DNA of 64,000 nt from positions 39,265 to 103,264 of the IMG/VR virus record IMGVR_UViG_3300037504_000888; one strand, written 5' to 3'. A program made the position numbers and the translations under genes. The stretch is from a virus. Under the pieces are notes generated by a model. The model had not been told where the DNA came from. It worked only from the letters and a program-made list of their open reading frames with translations, and made no database searches. Below, in pieces: positions 33,136 to 42,310 of this stretch (positions within the stretch are counted from its first letter, which is position 1; the number at the start of each line of letters is the position of its first letter).

Positions 33136-34566
33136 ATGGAGAAGATCAGCGGACTCGTTCTCGACGCCCACGACGACGTCACCGGCTACATCGCAAAGGG
33201 CATTTGGCCCGAGCTCAGCGACGTGCCCGACTTGGTGAAGACCGCCGCGGCCATCACGCCCGAGCAACGCGAGGCACTGCCCGATGACGTCTTCGCTCTC
33301 GTTCTTCGCCACGGCGACGTCACGATGCGTAAGTACGCTTGTGTCGACGCTGGGAACGTGGCGCTCAACATCGCCTACTTCCTGTCCTCGTACAACAAGC
33401 TGCCGGTCGAGGCCATCAAGACGGCCGCGGCGAACCTCGAGACCGCGTGTCACTGGTACGACATCGAGCCGCCAGAGGAGCTGAAGAAGCTCAGTACCGG
33501 CAACATCCCCGTCATTGGCAAGCAGCAGGTCTGGAAGGACATGGACGGGACGACCTACTCCAAGAACGACCAGAGTTGGGACTTGGAGAAGAACGCTGAG
33601 GTGAGTGGTAGCTACGATCAGCCGAAGCAAGTAACCAAGGAGAAGGTCGACCCCACCCGTGGTCGCAAGAGCGCGGTGAAGACGGCGGAGGAGCAGTTCG
33701 AGGAGAGCCTCGCTGGTGAAACACTCGAGCGCGGTCAGGACATGCCCACTGAGGACCAGCCCAAATCGTTGCCGCAGGTGAAGAAGACTCTGACGCCGCA
33801 CGTCGACGTGTCGAGCCACGAACCCCCGAAGCTCATCACGAAGAAGGAGGCTAGTCGTTTTGCGATGCCTAGTATCCAACGCTACCCCCTCGATGGTTTC
33901 GATCAGGTGAAGATGGCCAGCGCCTACTTCGATGAGCAGTGCCGCTTCATGGACCCACCCGACCGTCGGGAGTTCGCCCACAACCTGGTGAAGCGGGCCT
34001 CGGAGCTCGAGCTCCCCGTCAGCGAAATCGCCCGCAACTACGGAGAGAACGAGGGTTACGCAAAAGAAGCTCAGCTCATCATGGCCATTGACCAGCGAGC
34101 TACGCTGCTCAAGGCCCATGCCGACCAAGACTTCGAGGAGGGTGTGAAGACCGCGAGTGCCTACGTGCTCGGGCTCTACGACCAGCTCTTCAATCAGCGA
34201 CAGCAGATGCCGGCTGAGGTGTGGGCAGGAGCGATGCACGAGATCGACAAACTGGCCGGGCTCGACGAGTTCTATGGCACCGAGCTCGATGACCCCTGGC
34301 TCGCCACCTTTTCCAAGCTGGCCGAGGAGGCGAACCCCAAAGACACCGTGGTCATCGGCAACGAATACATGACGGTCGAAGACCTCGAGAACTACGCCCA
34401 GCGGGGCGGCGAGCCCCTTGAGGGGCGTTTCGGTGAGGACTTCGTCAAGGAGTTCCAGGCCGACCCGAAGGGCATCTTCGACTCATTGCCAGTCGACCAG
34501 AAGAAGGTCATCATGCGGATGGTCAACAACGGGCACTCTGTCATTCAGGGCGCTTCCGCATCGTGA
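33136..34566 (+). CDS. Virion protein rich in K-[TL]-A motifs
   Basis: A 476-residue, mostly helical, acidic protein, first of a five-gene block ending in the portal. It contains at least six h-K-[TL]-A sites: LVKTAAA, AIKTAAA, VKTAEEQ, VKTASAY, DKLAGL and SKLAEE. Nearby HEIDKLA fits the D/H-E-h-x-K-h-A motif seen in other virion proteins here. It has no membrane segment; the middle (about 165-250) is charged and probably disordered. Because of its position I infer a head or internal virion protein, possibly processed during maturation. Family not recognised. Confidence 0.65.
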   Translation: MEKISGLVLDAHDDVTGYIAKGIWPELSDVPDLVKTAAAITPEQREALPDDVFALVLRHGDVTMRKYACVDAGNVALNIAYFLSSYNKLPVEAIKTAAANLETACHWYDIEPPEELKKLSTGNIPVIGKQQVWKDMDGTTYSKNDQSWDLEKNAEVSGSYDQPKQVTKEKVDPTRGRKSAVKTAEEQFEESLAGETLERGQDMPTEDQPKSLPQVKKTLTPHVDVSSHEPPKLITKKEASRFAMPSIQRYPLDGFDQVKMASAYFDEQCRFMDPPDRREFAHNLVKRASELELPVSEIARNYGENEGYAKEAQLIMAIDQRATLLKAHADQDFEEGVKTASAYVLGLYDQLFNQRQQMPAEVWAGAMHEIDKLAGLDEFYGTELDDPWLATFSKLAEEANPKDTVVIGNEYMTVEDLENYAQRGGEPLEGRFGEDFVKEFQADPKGIFDSLPVDQKKVIMRMVNNGHSVIQGASAS

Positions 34567-34572
34567 TGACCC

Positions 34573-35406
34573 ATGGCTCGAGACGACGAGGACTTCTTCC
34601 GGCCTGAGCCGGACCCACCCATTCAGCAGCGCATTCAGCGGCTGATTCGTGGCCCGTTCAAGAAGGTCCTCGAGGACGATGAAGCACAGGAGGACGAGTC
34701 GGACGCCGTCATAGAGACGGTGGAGTACGAGGATGACCGGGTGCGCACAGACGTGTCGCCGGCCGTCCCAATGCCGACGACCATCAACCTCTTCCAACAC
34801 CCGGATGCCCACCCCTTCGTGTTGGACCTGGCGCTGCTCCGCAAGTACGGTCCTGAGTGGATGCAGTGGGAGCCCGAGACCCTCGAGGGACGAATCCGCA
34901 TCGACTTTCGCAGCACGTTGAGCCAGCTCAACCTAGACAAGCTGCATGCGGTCGCCAACCTGCATTTGGTGGACACATTCTGGGACCACTGGACCGTTTT
35001 CAGTCCATGTGCGCAGGCACTCACTATGGTGCCGCCCGACTTCCGGGTGATGCAGGCCTTGACCGTTCCTCAGCTGCTCATCGCTGTCGACACGGCTGAG
35101 AAGATCAGGTCCGGTATGGAGTACTCCCTCGAAGTTCGGACCTACATGGAGCTCTGCTACTTGTACGACGGTATGGCCTGTCCCATTGCGCCGCTCGACG
35201 ACCTCCTCGACATCGACGCGTCGGAGTATGAGATTGACTGCGAGAGCATCAACGAGCGCTGGGACGACGTTCGGTCGAGCGGAAAAGCCCCGAAGGGTGG
35301 TACGGTAGAAGATGAGCAGCTTCGTCGCATGCTCGAGGCCCACCAACTCCTCGAGGAGAACCGTCAACTCCTGCAGGACCAGCTTCCGCTTCTGTACAAT
35401 GCCTGA
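34573..35406 (+). CDS. Unknown virion-block protein
   Basis: A 277-residue protein. The first 65 residues are very acidic (DDEAQEDESDAVIETVEYED) and probably disordered. The rest is a folded, mainly helical domain with several aromatic residues and four cysteines, ending in a coiled-coil-like tail (LRRMLEAHQLLEENRQLLQ). It overlaps the next gene by eight bases and sits upstream of the portal. A head-completion, adaptor or scaffold role is possible; none is shown. Confidence 0.6.
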   Translation: MARDDEDFFRPEPDPPIQQRIQRLIRGPFKKVLEDDEAQEDESDAVIETVEYEDDRVRTDVSPAVPMPTTINLFQHPDAHPFVLDLALLRKYGPEWMQWEPETLEGRIRIDFRSTLSQLNLDKLHAVANLHLVDTFWDHWTVFSPCAQALTMVPPDFRVMQALTVPQLLIAVDTAEKIRSGMEYSLEVRTYMELCYLYDGMACPIAPLDDLLDIDASEYEIDCESINERWDDVRSSGKAPKGGTVEDEQLRRMLEAHQLLEENRQLLQDQLPLLYNA

Positions 35407-36676
35407 CATCGACCCCTTCATCCTTCGCTGCATGCACGACGAGGTCGTGAAGGTGGCCTTTCTCGGGTCGTTGGCGCGGCAGGGCGTGCAGGCCGTCGGT
35501 AAGGCGGGTGGCAAGCTGTTGGCCAACAAGGGTGTCCAGTCCGCGGGCCGGCATGTTGCGCAGTCTGTCGGTGACGTAGGGGCCGGGATGGGTGTCGGCG
35601 CTGCCTCTGGTGGTCTGATTGGTGCCGGTACGGAAGGTTACAAGGGGTACCAGGAAGAGGGCGCCTCGGGCGCCGTGTCCCGAGGACTGCAGGGCGGTAT
35701 GAGGGGGGCGGGCCTTGGTGCGGCTATGGGCGGTGTTGCGGGCCTGGCGTCGGGAGGTCGAGCCACCGTCTCGGAGCTAGGCAAGACGCTCACGAAGGGC
35801 AAGTACAACCCCCTGGGTACCGCCGTGCGAACTGGACAGCGTAACCTTCACAGCGTCACGGGGCTCGCCCCCGGGGGTGCCAAGCGGGGCACCAAGGAGT
35901 ACGCGAATGCGCTGCGGGGCATGAAGATGGAGGGCTGGAAAGCCAAGGGAACCGCACAGGCGGCAGCGAAGACTAGGCGGCAGGCCGAGCAGGCCGTTGC
36001 CAAGTCCAAGCGCAAGGTGCACCGCGGGGAGAAGAACCTCGAGAGGGCGATCAAGAGCGGGGACCCCGCTGCCATCCGCAAGGCCGAGAGGTCTCTGGCT
36101 CGTGATTCACGGGCTATCCACAAGGGTGAAAAGGCTGTGGGGAAAGCCACGGATGCGCTCGACCGGGCAAGCGAGGAGGCCAAGTCGGTCGAGGACGCCT
36201 GGCAGGCGGGCATGACAAGCCTCCCGGGCGTGGCTGGGGCCGTGAAGGAGAAGGGTGTCGGTTCGTTGTGGGAGCACGGCATCAAACCACAGACGAAGAC
36301 CCTCTCCGGTAAGGCCATGTTGGCAGCGCCGGTGGCCCTGGCCGCGCCCACGCTGGCCACGGAGGAGGACGAAGAGGGTCGAGGGCGCGCCGAGCGCTTC
36401 AGCAAGTCCCTGGTCGAGAACGCGGCCTACACGACCACGCCGATGATTCCCTTGGTCGGCAGCGACATTATGGGGCGCTCTATCGGTGCAGCGGCGGGGC
36501 TTGGGGGGCGCAACATCGACAAGCTCATCGGCGCCGTGAAGCGCAAGCCCACGAGCGAACTTGGGGAGTCCCCCGGTGTGCCCGCCACCGATGGTGACAG
36601 TGAGGGCGGAATTCCCGTGGAGCGTGTGGTGAGCAACGCAGCACAGGGCAAGCCTCCGGAGGACATGCTGGTATGA
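35399..36676 (+). CDS. Gly/Ala-rich, glycine-zipper-like virion protein
   Basis: From the ATG of MPDIDPFILR (425 residues); a longer frame starts inside the upstream gene. The N-terminus carries MHDEVVKVAF, matching the D-E-h-x-K-h-A motif of other virion proteins. Residues about 50-125 are Gly/Ala-rich with GxxxG-like spacing (GVGAASGGLIGAG), as in glycine zippers that insert into membranes. A Lys/Arg-rich helical stretch (about 180-260) follows. This pattern suits an ejected internal protein that crosses the host membrane during DNA entry. It overlaps the portal gene by four bases. Function inferred. Confidence 0.6.
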   Translation: MPDIDPFILRCMHDEVVKVAFLGSLARQGVQAVGKAGGKLLANKGVQSAGRHVAQSVGDVGAGMGVGAASGGLIGAGTEGYKGYQEEGASGAVSRGLQGGMRGAGLGAAMGGVAGLASGGRATVSELGKTLTKGKYNPLGTAVRTGQRNLHSVTGLAPGGAKRGTKEYANALRGMKMEGWKAKGTAQAAAKTRRQAEQAVAKSKRKVHRGEKNLERAIKSGDPAAIRKAERSLARDSRAIHKGEKAVGKATDALDRASEEAKSVEDAWQAGMTSLPGVAGAVKEKGVGSLWEHGIKPQTKTLSGKAMLAAPVALAAPTLATEEDEEGRGRAERFSKSLVENAAYTTTPMIPLVGSDIMGRSIGAAAGLGGRNIDKLIGAVKRKPTSELGESPGVPATDGDSEGGIPVERVVSNAAQGKPPEDMLV

Positions 36677-38757
36677 GCTTTTCGTTCGGTAACTTCGCTC
36701 TCGGTGGCCCCTCTAGCCCGATGCGCTTTGCGCAGGGGCAGACCCGCGGGCGCATTCAGGGCGGCGGTCAGATTCAGGGGATCAACTACCCGAGCCCGTT
36801 CTTCGACATTGCTCACACGTACCTGCCGACGACGGTCAAGCAGCTCTTCAAGTTCTGCCGCTACTACTTCCTCACCAACCCGCTCATCAACGCCGTCGTG
36901 ATGAAGATGAGCGAGTACCCGGTCACCGACATCGTAGTCGACCACGAGGACCCACAAGTGGTGACGAAGTGGACGGACTACCTTCACGATACTGTGCGCG
37001 TCCGCTCCTTCCAGGTCGAGTGTGGGCTTGACTACCACTGTTACGGCACCTGCCCGGTGTCGATGAGCTTTCCGTTCCAGAAGTACCTGACTTGTCGCAA
37101 CTGCGGGTTCAGTGAGCAGGCGAAGAAGACCCGCAACCGCTGGATCTACACTAGTCACGAGTTCCGCTTGACTTGCCCGAAGTGCGGGCACGTCGGCGCC
37201 GCCACACCAAAGGACTGGTACTACCGAGATGCCTCCAGCATCCGCCCGGTGCGCTGGAACGTCGAGGACATCGAAGTCAACTACAACGACATCACTGGCG
37301 AGAGCACGTACTTCTACAACATCCCCGCTCCGCTGAGAGCCGATATCACGCTCGGCAAGAAGGACGTTGTGGAGGGGATGCCGCAGATCTTCTTGCAGGC
37401 CATCCGTCAGCAGAAGGGCGTGGTTTTCTCGAAGAACAACTTTTTTGCCCTCAAACGCGCCACCCTCGCCTGGCAGGACCGTGGCTGGGGTATTCCGATG
37501 ATTCTGCCCGTCCTCAAGGACGCGTTCTACCTGCAGATCATGAAGAAGGCGCAGGAAGCCATTTTGCTTGAGCACATCGTGCCTCTACGTGTCATCTTTC
37601 CGCAGGCGGCGAGCGGCACGTCAGACCCATATACGACAATCAATCTACAGGATTGGCGTGACCAGATGGCGGCCGAGATTGCCCGCTGGCGCCACGACAA
37701 CAACTACATCCCCATCATGCCGCTGCCCATTGGTAACCAGAGCATCGGCGGCGACGGCAAGGCCTTGCTGCTCAGCGGCGAGATGATGCAGCTAGGCGAG
37801 CAGATCATCATGGGCTTGGGTGTTCCACGGGAGTTCCTGCAGGGTGGTCTGAGCTACGCGGGCACCAACGTCTCGATGCGCATGTTGGAGAATGCGTTCC
37901 TCAGCTACATCGGCCGACAGCGCCAGATGGTGAACTGGATGGTGGAGATGGCCGCTCACTTCATGGGGTGGCCGAAGGTCAACGTCCGTTTCAAGCCGTT
38001 CAAGATGGCGGACGACCTGCAGCGCAAGTCGTATCTGTTCCAGTTGAACCAAGCGCAGAAGATCTCCGACACCACACTGCTCGCCGACGCCGACCTCGAC
38101 ATCGAGGAGGAGAACGACATCATGGTGCGCGAGGCCGCGCGTCGTATCGAGGCTACGAAGAAGAGTCAGCTCGCCATGGCCGAGATTCAGGGCGAGAGCC
38201 AGATTATCATGCAGAAGATGCAGGCCAAGGCGCAACGGGCCATGCAGCAAGCTATGCAGCAGCCACCCGCGCCTGGCGAGCCCGGTGGTCCTCCCCCTCC
38301 GGATCACCCTGCTGCGGAGGTCGTGGGCCAAGGCGGGGGAGCCCCTGTGGTTGGCGGGCATGCCGACCCGCCCGCGCTGCCCGGGTCGGGTGGTGGAGGG
38401 GCGGCCAGGTCCGTACCTCAGGGGGCTGAAAGCCAGCTCAGCGCCGAGCAGGACTTGGGGGTAGAAGAGGGGCAGCCCGAGCAGATGCCTGGCGATGTCA
38501 TTCAGCTCGCCGAGGGCTACGCTGCCCAGATCCTGCAGCTTCCTGCGGAGCAGCAGGAGTTGGCGCTTCAGGCCATCGAGGCTCAGAGCCCCGACCTCTT
38601 CCAGCTAGTCAGCGAGTTCATGTCGCTGATGCAGAAGGGTACGGCGGGTCAGGCCATGATGCCGGGGGACGCCCAGGGTGGCCCGGAGACCGGTGGTGTC
38701 GACCAGCGTCCGTTACCCGAAGTGCTGCCGCCACGGCGTGAAGCGGCTCTAGTCTGA
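36673..38757 (+). CDS. Portal protein with inserted zinc ribbon
   Basis: A 694-residue protein. Portal-like features: an N-terminal region with NPLINAVVMKMSEYP, a wing and stem region rich in helices, and GVPREFLQGGLSYAG followed by a long helix with NAFLSYIGRQ (about 380-415), as in large phage portals. CRNC (about 141) and CPKC (about 168) form a zinc ribbon inserted in the wing, which is not a standard portal feature. The C-terminal 160 residues are Gln/Pro/Gly-rich. The dodecameric ring would sit at the capsid vertex and feed DNA from the terminase encoded at 56338-58134. Identification is by pattern only. Confidence 0.75.
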   Translation: MSFSFGNFALGGPSSPMRFAQGQTRGRIQGGGQIQGINYPSPFFDIAHTYLPTTVKQLFKFCRYYFLTNPLINAVVMKMSEYPVTDIVVDHEDPQVVTKWTDYLHDTVRVRSFQVECGLDYHCYGTCPVSMSFPFQKYLTCRNCGFSEQAKKTRNRWIYTSHEFRLTCPKCGHVGAATPKDWYYRDASSIRPVRWNVEDIEVNYNDITGESTYFYNIPAPLRADITLGKKDVVEGMPQIFLQAIRQQKGVVFSKNNFFALKRATLAWQDRGWGIPMILPVLKDAFYLQIMKKAQEAILLEHIVPLRVIFPQAASGTSDPYTTINLQDWRDQMAAEIARWRHDNNYIPIMPLPIGNQSIGGDGKALLLSGEMMQLGEQIIMGLGVPREFLQGGLSYAGTNVSMRMLENAFLSYIGRQRQMVNWMVEMAAHFMGWPKVNVRFKPFKMADDLQRKSYLFQLNQAQKISDTTLLADADLDIEEENDIMVREAARRIEATKKSQLAMAEIQGESQIIMQKMQAKAQRAMQQAMQQPPAPGEPGGPPPPDHPAAEVVGQGGGAPVVGGHADPPALPGSGGGGAARSVPQGAESQLSAEQDLGVEEGQPEQMPGDVIQLAEGYAAQILQLPAEQQELALQAIEAQSPDLFQLVSEFMSLMQKGTAGQAMMPGDAQGGPETGGVDQRPLPEVLPPRREAALV

Positions 38758-38771
38758 TCGAGGGCTAGTTA

Positions 38772-38806
38772 CATTGGGCGGTGCCCCTGAGAGGGGCCGC
38801 CCAATG
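38772..38806. terminator. Inverted repeat between convergent operons
   Basis: Arms CATTGGGCGG (38772-38781) and CCGCCCAATG (38797-38806) pair perfectly. An inner CCCCT/AGGGG stem is offset by a two-base bulge. It lies between the portal stop and the end of the minus-strand VWA gene. There is no T-run on either side, so it may act as a bidirectional stabiliser or weak terminator. Confidence 0.6.
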
Positions 38807-38825
38807 CGTGGTCATAGGGTTTTGG

Positions 38826-40235
38826 TCAAGTGCGGTAGTTGCCGCTGAAGGGGTCTTGTACTTCTTGTCGCTTGTCGCAGACGACCATCTTGCCCCACGG
38901 TGCCGGACGGCACGAGTAAGGCGTGCGGACAATGCACCACACCACTTCGAGGCCTCGAGGCTGGTGCTCCGGGGCAGGACCGGCTCCATCGGTGAAGAAC
39001 ACCAGCAAGTTCGGTCGTGGTCGAAGTTGCATTACCTTCTGGAAGACGGGGATGAAGTTCGTGCCACCACGGCCCTTGTAGCTGATGGATGGCATCTTTC
39101 GCAGACTGATGCGCTCGCAGCGCTCTACCTGCGTGTCCGCCTGGATGAGCCACGCCTCCTGTAGTCCCATCTTCTTCAGCAGGTGGTAGCCCTCACTACG
39201 CGCCTCAATGAGCTGGTCGGTGCCCATGGAGAGCGAGGTGTCCTCAGCGATGGCAACGAGCACGCGCTGACTGACGACGCCCGAGGACGTCACGCCGACG
39301 AGCGCTCCACCTATGCTGGGGTTGCGCATGGAGAAGTCGCTGCATCCAGCCACAATCTCCTTGCTGCGGCGCAGGACTCGTTTGAGTTCACGGCGCCAGT
39401 CGACCTCCGGCGCCTTGATCTTGGTCTGAATGAGCTGCTCGAATCGACCGGGGACGGAGCCCCGGCCGAATTGCTGCATGTGCTCTTCGATGCGGTCGAG
39501 CGTGGTGCGGCGGATGGCATCGACTTCGGCCTCGCTCTTGCCGTATTGCGCGTCGAGTTCCTGCTCGATGTGGTCGAAGAGCGTCGAGCCGGCGCCGGAA
39601 CCGCAGGTACCAGCGCCTATCTTCTTCTGCCAGCCCTGACCGCTTCCGGTGCCGCTCTCTGGCTGCTGTTCGCCTTTGCCTTTCTTGCCCTTGTCACTGT
39701 CGGTGTCGGGGTTAGGTGGAGGATTGCCACCCATGGCGCAGTTCATGAACTGCTGAAGCTGCTGCTGTTGCTGTTGCATCTGACGAGAGAGCAGCTCGTA
39801 GTACTGTTCCATGGTCAACCCCGGCGGGTGGTTAAACTTCTCCGGGTAGACGACCCACGTAGGAAGCTTCCATCCCTCCTCTCGTAGGTTGTAGTTGATG
39901 GCTTCGTCGCCGGCGATGTTGGCCAGGTCCCCGTTCGGTAAAGCCTCGATGCGGTCGAAGCCGCGCAGTGGGTGCTCCACCTCGTGGTAGAGGCAGGCAC
40001 CCAGGACCTCGTCAGGGTTGGAGCCCGGCTCCGTAGGGTTGAGTTCCGGGTCGTTGAGCAGCCACTCGCCGTTTACGTAAAGCACCAGACCTTTGGTGAT
40101 GCCCATCGTTACCCCCTTGTACGGAACGATGATGGGCGTCATCTCGAGCAGGGTGCTGGCTACATACTCTGCATAGTACAGTATGTAGCCACGACCTTGG
40201 GCTAGCTTGTTGAGGGCATCGGATTCTATGCTCAT
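38826..40235 (-). CDS. VWA-like protein with N-terminal HExxH metallopeptidase-like domain
   Basis: A 469-residue protein fitting the DUF2201-type layout. HEVEH (84-88) in LYHEVEHPLR, followed by NIAGDEAIN, gives a zincin-like N-terminal domain. A Gln/Gly/Lys-rich linker (about 155-200) is followed by a von Willebrand A fold with the metal-ion site DTSLSMG (D-x-S-x-S), GGTNFIP and FFTDG. VWA proteins of this kind work with MoxR AAA+ ATPases, and the next gene upstream encodes one, with the stop and start codons overlapping. The canonical MIDAS residues are present. Target unknown; a chaperone-like or metal-insertion complex is inferred from the MoxR-VWA literature. Confidence 0.82.
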   Translation of the reverse strand: MSIESDALNKLAQGRGYILYYAEYVASTLLEMTPIIVPYKGVTMGITKGLVLYVNGEWLLNDPELNPTEPGSNPDEVLGACLYHEVEHPLRGFDRIEALPNGDLANIAGDEAINYNLREEGWKLPTWVVYPEKFNHPPGLTMEQYYELLSRQMQQQQQQLQQFMNCAMGGNPPPNPDTDSDKGKKGKGEQQPESGTGSGQGWQKKIGAGTCGSGAGSTLFDHIEQELDAQYGKSEAEVDAIRRTTLDRIEEHMQQFGRGSVPGRFEQLIQTKIKAPEVDWRRELKRVLRRSKEIVAGCSDFSMRNPSIGGALVGVTSSGVVSQRVLVAIAEDTSLSMGTDQLIEARSEGYHLLKKMGLQEAWLIQADTQVERCERISLRKMPSISYKGRGGTNFIPVFQKVMQLRPRPNLLVFFTDGAGPAPEHQPRGLEVVWCIVRTPYSCRPAPWGKMVVCDKRQEVQDPFSGNYRT

Positions 40236-41464
40236 GATGGGCCCTTGTAGTACTTCAACAACTTCGAGTCGTACAACGTCGAGCAGACCTCTTCAGCGAC
40301 GTCGGCGACGTCCGGATCGTCGTGAGTGGTGTCGAGGTTGGCAGAGACGAGTTGCTGGGTGGGTTGGACCGTGATGTCGGCGAAGCCCGAGTTCACAATG
40401 GCGTCGTTCAGCAGGTTCCAGCAGGCCACGGCCTTGGCTGCTTGTTCCTTCTTGTCCTTGATGTCGGCGACGTGAGCTGCGCAGGAATTGAAAACTACTC
40501 GGGCAATATCGATGCGTTTGGGGATTGTCCAACCCTTCGTCAGTACATCGTGCGGTTTGGGCAGGTCGAACTTGCGGGCGTAGTTCGCCCATTCAACGGC
40601 CAAGCCCTTGCCGACTAACGCCTCGACGATGTCCGTCTCGAGACTGGGGTCGAAGCCCAGGCAACGAACGGCGCAAACGCCGTGGATGGCCCATTCCCAG
40701 GTGCGGTGTGATGGCCAAGCACCCGCAGCACGGGGGTCATCCGAGTCGGGTTGGTCGAACAGCTTGCTGCGCCTGTGCTCCTTGCCATCGGCATCTTTGA
40801 CGATGAACTGGCTGTTGTTCGCCATCATGAAGTCTTCAGCGAGTGCGGCGACGTTGGGCCATTCGAACGGCCAGTTCTGCTTGACGCGGTCCTCGCCGAC
40901 ACGGATGCCTTCGACGTTCGGCTGGTTGCGCTTCATGATGTAGTCGCACCACTCTCGCGGCGTCGGGGGGTCGTACTGGAAGTGGGCGACGCGGTTGGCC
41001 ATGGGGACCTCGAGGTCGTGGCCGTTGGCGGCTATGTCCGCTGGGTTCATCGCCATGACGATGCGGACGCCGACGGGCAGGACGTACTCACCAACAGTGC
41101 GCTCGTTGACGAACGAGAGCAGGGCGGCCTGTACGGCGGGGGGCGCTGTGGAAATCTCGTCGAGGTAGATGACCGCCACCTGGTCGTCCACCGCATGGAG
41201 AACCTGTGGCAGCGCGCAGCGGAGCATGAACCCCTCACTGGTGTTGGCAGGGAAACCACCGATATGCTCGGGGGTTTTCGTCGCTGCATAGATGGGGTAG
41301 CAGTTCATACCGGTCCAACTGACTACCGTTCTGATGCGCTTGCTCTTACCGGTGCCTGGGGCACCGATGTAGTTCGGGACGATTCCCCAGGGACACAACG
41401 GGTCGTTGGGGTCCTCAAGCGGCGTCAGAAGGCACGCCAGCAGACTCTGTTCGAACTTGCCCAT
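40232..41464 (-). CDS. MoxR-family AAA+ ATPase
   Basis: A 410-residue protein with a strong AGGAGGAGG ribosome site. Walker A is GAPGTGKSK (about 34-42), Walker B is VIYLDEIS, sensor 1 lies in VMAMNPADI, and a PMANRVAHF stretch fits the arginine-finger region. These identify the MoxR branch of AAA+ proteins, which remodel partner proteins and metal cofactor sites together with VWA proteins. The C-terminal 180 residues are longer than the usual lid. Its stop overlaps the start of the VWA gene, so the two are made together and probably form one complex. Confidence 0.85.
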   Translation of the reverse strand: MGKFEQSLLACLLTPLEDPNDPLCPWGIVPNYIGAPGTGKSKRIRTVVSWTGMNCYPIYAATKTPEHIGGFPANTSEGFMLRCALPQVLHAVDDQVAVIYLDEISTAPPAVQAALLSFVNERTVGEYVLPVGVRIVMAMNPADIAANGHDLEVPMANRVAHFQYDPPTPREWCDYIMKRNQPNVEGIRVGEDRVKQNWPFEWPNVAALAEDFMMANNSQFIVKDADGKEHRRSKLFDQPDSDDPRAAGAWPSHRTWEWAIHGVCAVRCLGFDPSLETDIVEALVGKGLAVEWANYARKFDLPKPHDVLTKGWTIPKRIDIARVVFNSCAAHVADIKDKKEQAAKAVACWNLLNDAIVNSGFADITVQPTQQLVSANLDTTHDDPDVADVAEEVCSTLYDSKLLKYYKGPS

Positions 41465-41750
41465 TCCTCCTCCTTTCCAGAACGAGATTGACTTCGGGGC
41501 ACCATTGCGCCCCGATTGCCGTGATCACGGTCTTCTTCTTCAAGACCAAATAGCCCTTTTCTTTTCCGTAGCTAAAGGGAACGTAGGTACCGCCAGGCAC
41601 TTTGATGAGTTCGTCGTGTTCCGTGGCGCGCTCAATGGCTTTCGCGACCTTATCCAGGATTCTGGTCTGAGGGGCGGTGGAAGCGGCCTTCCACCGCTCC
41701 CGTATCCTCCTCAGCGCATGGGCGGTCACGTAGTTCAGACCGACACCCAA
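41415..41750 (-). CDS. Unknown small basic protein upstream of MoxR
   Basis: A 111-residue protein overlapping the MoxR gene by 50 bases. Pattern: HALRRIRERW helix, a second helix (KVAKAIERA), then strands (GTYVPFSYG, GYLVLKKKTVITAIG). This is loosely like small RelE/DUF4258-type nuclease folds (helix-helix-sheet with a histidine near the start), but no catalytic set can be confirmed. No antitoxin-like partner is evident. It is probably real given composition and gene packing. Confidence 0.45.
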   Translation of the reverse strand: MGVGLNYVTAHALRRIRERWKAASTAPQTRILDKVAKAIERATEHDELIKVPGGTYVPFSYGKEKGYLVLKKKTVITAIGAQWCPEVNLVLERRRNGQVRTESAGVPSDAA

Positions 41751-42310
41751 GGTTGCTTTCTCCTTTCACGCTCGCGTTCGATGGCATCTTCTTTGATGCC
41801 GCTTTCTTCGTCCCACAACTCGATGAGCGAGACGTTCAACTCGTTCAAGCACGTTGTGCAGAGGTAGTCGGGGTAGGAGTGAAAAGCGACGTCGAGGACG
41901 TCGCTAAGGTTTGGTTGGTACGCAGAGAGCTCGAATTGTCCGTCGTGGATAACGCCGAGCTCCTCGCCCTCGGCTACCTCGGAGGAGCAGCACGAGCAGA
42001 TACAAGCCACGTTGTGCTTGTTCTTGTCGACCTTAATAGGGTCGAGGTCCTCCATGTACTCGAGCAGTGAGCGCTCCGTCTCTTCCCAGCACTTCTTATG
42101 GAAGAAGTAAGGAGCGTGGGTGAAGTCCCCGTCCTCGTCCAGAATCTTCTCGAAGTGCAGCACCCACTGCTGTGAGGTTTGGTCGAAGATGCGGTAGGGA
42201 CGCACTACTTGTATGAGCCCGACCTGATCGCTCGGGTCGAACTCTTCCCCGCAGCCTCCACAGCTGTGAGCCATCTGCATCAGCACCCGGCGTACCCGGG
42301 ATGGGCTCAT
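41735..42310 (-). CDS. Multi-cysteine zinc-binding protein
   Basis: About 191 residues from MSPSRVRRVL, whose ATG overlaps the upstream stop (ATGA); the longer frame lacks support. Cysteine pairs CGGC, CICSCC and CTTC with HKKC suggest two zinc ribbons joined by beta-strands. The acidic C-terminus becomes Arg-rich. Its place in the MoxR/VWA operon suggests it could be a substrate, adaptor or metal-dependent partner of that complex. No family recognised. Confidence 0.6.
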   Translation of the reverse strand: MSPSRVRRVLMQMAHSCGGCGEEFDPSDQVGLIQVVRPYRIFDQTSQQWVLHFEKILDEDGDFTHAPYFFHKKCWEETERSLLEYMEDLDPIKVDKNKHNVACICSCCSSEVAEGEELGVIHDGQFELSAYQPNLSDVLDVAFHSYPDYLCTTCLNELNVSLIELWDEESGIKEDAIERERERRKQPWVSV

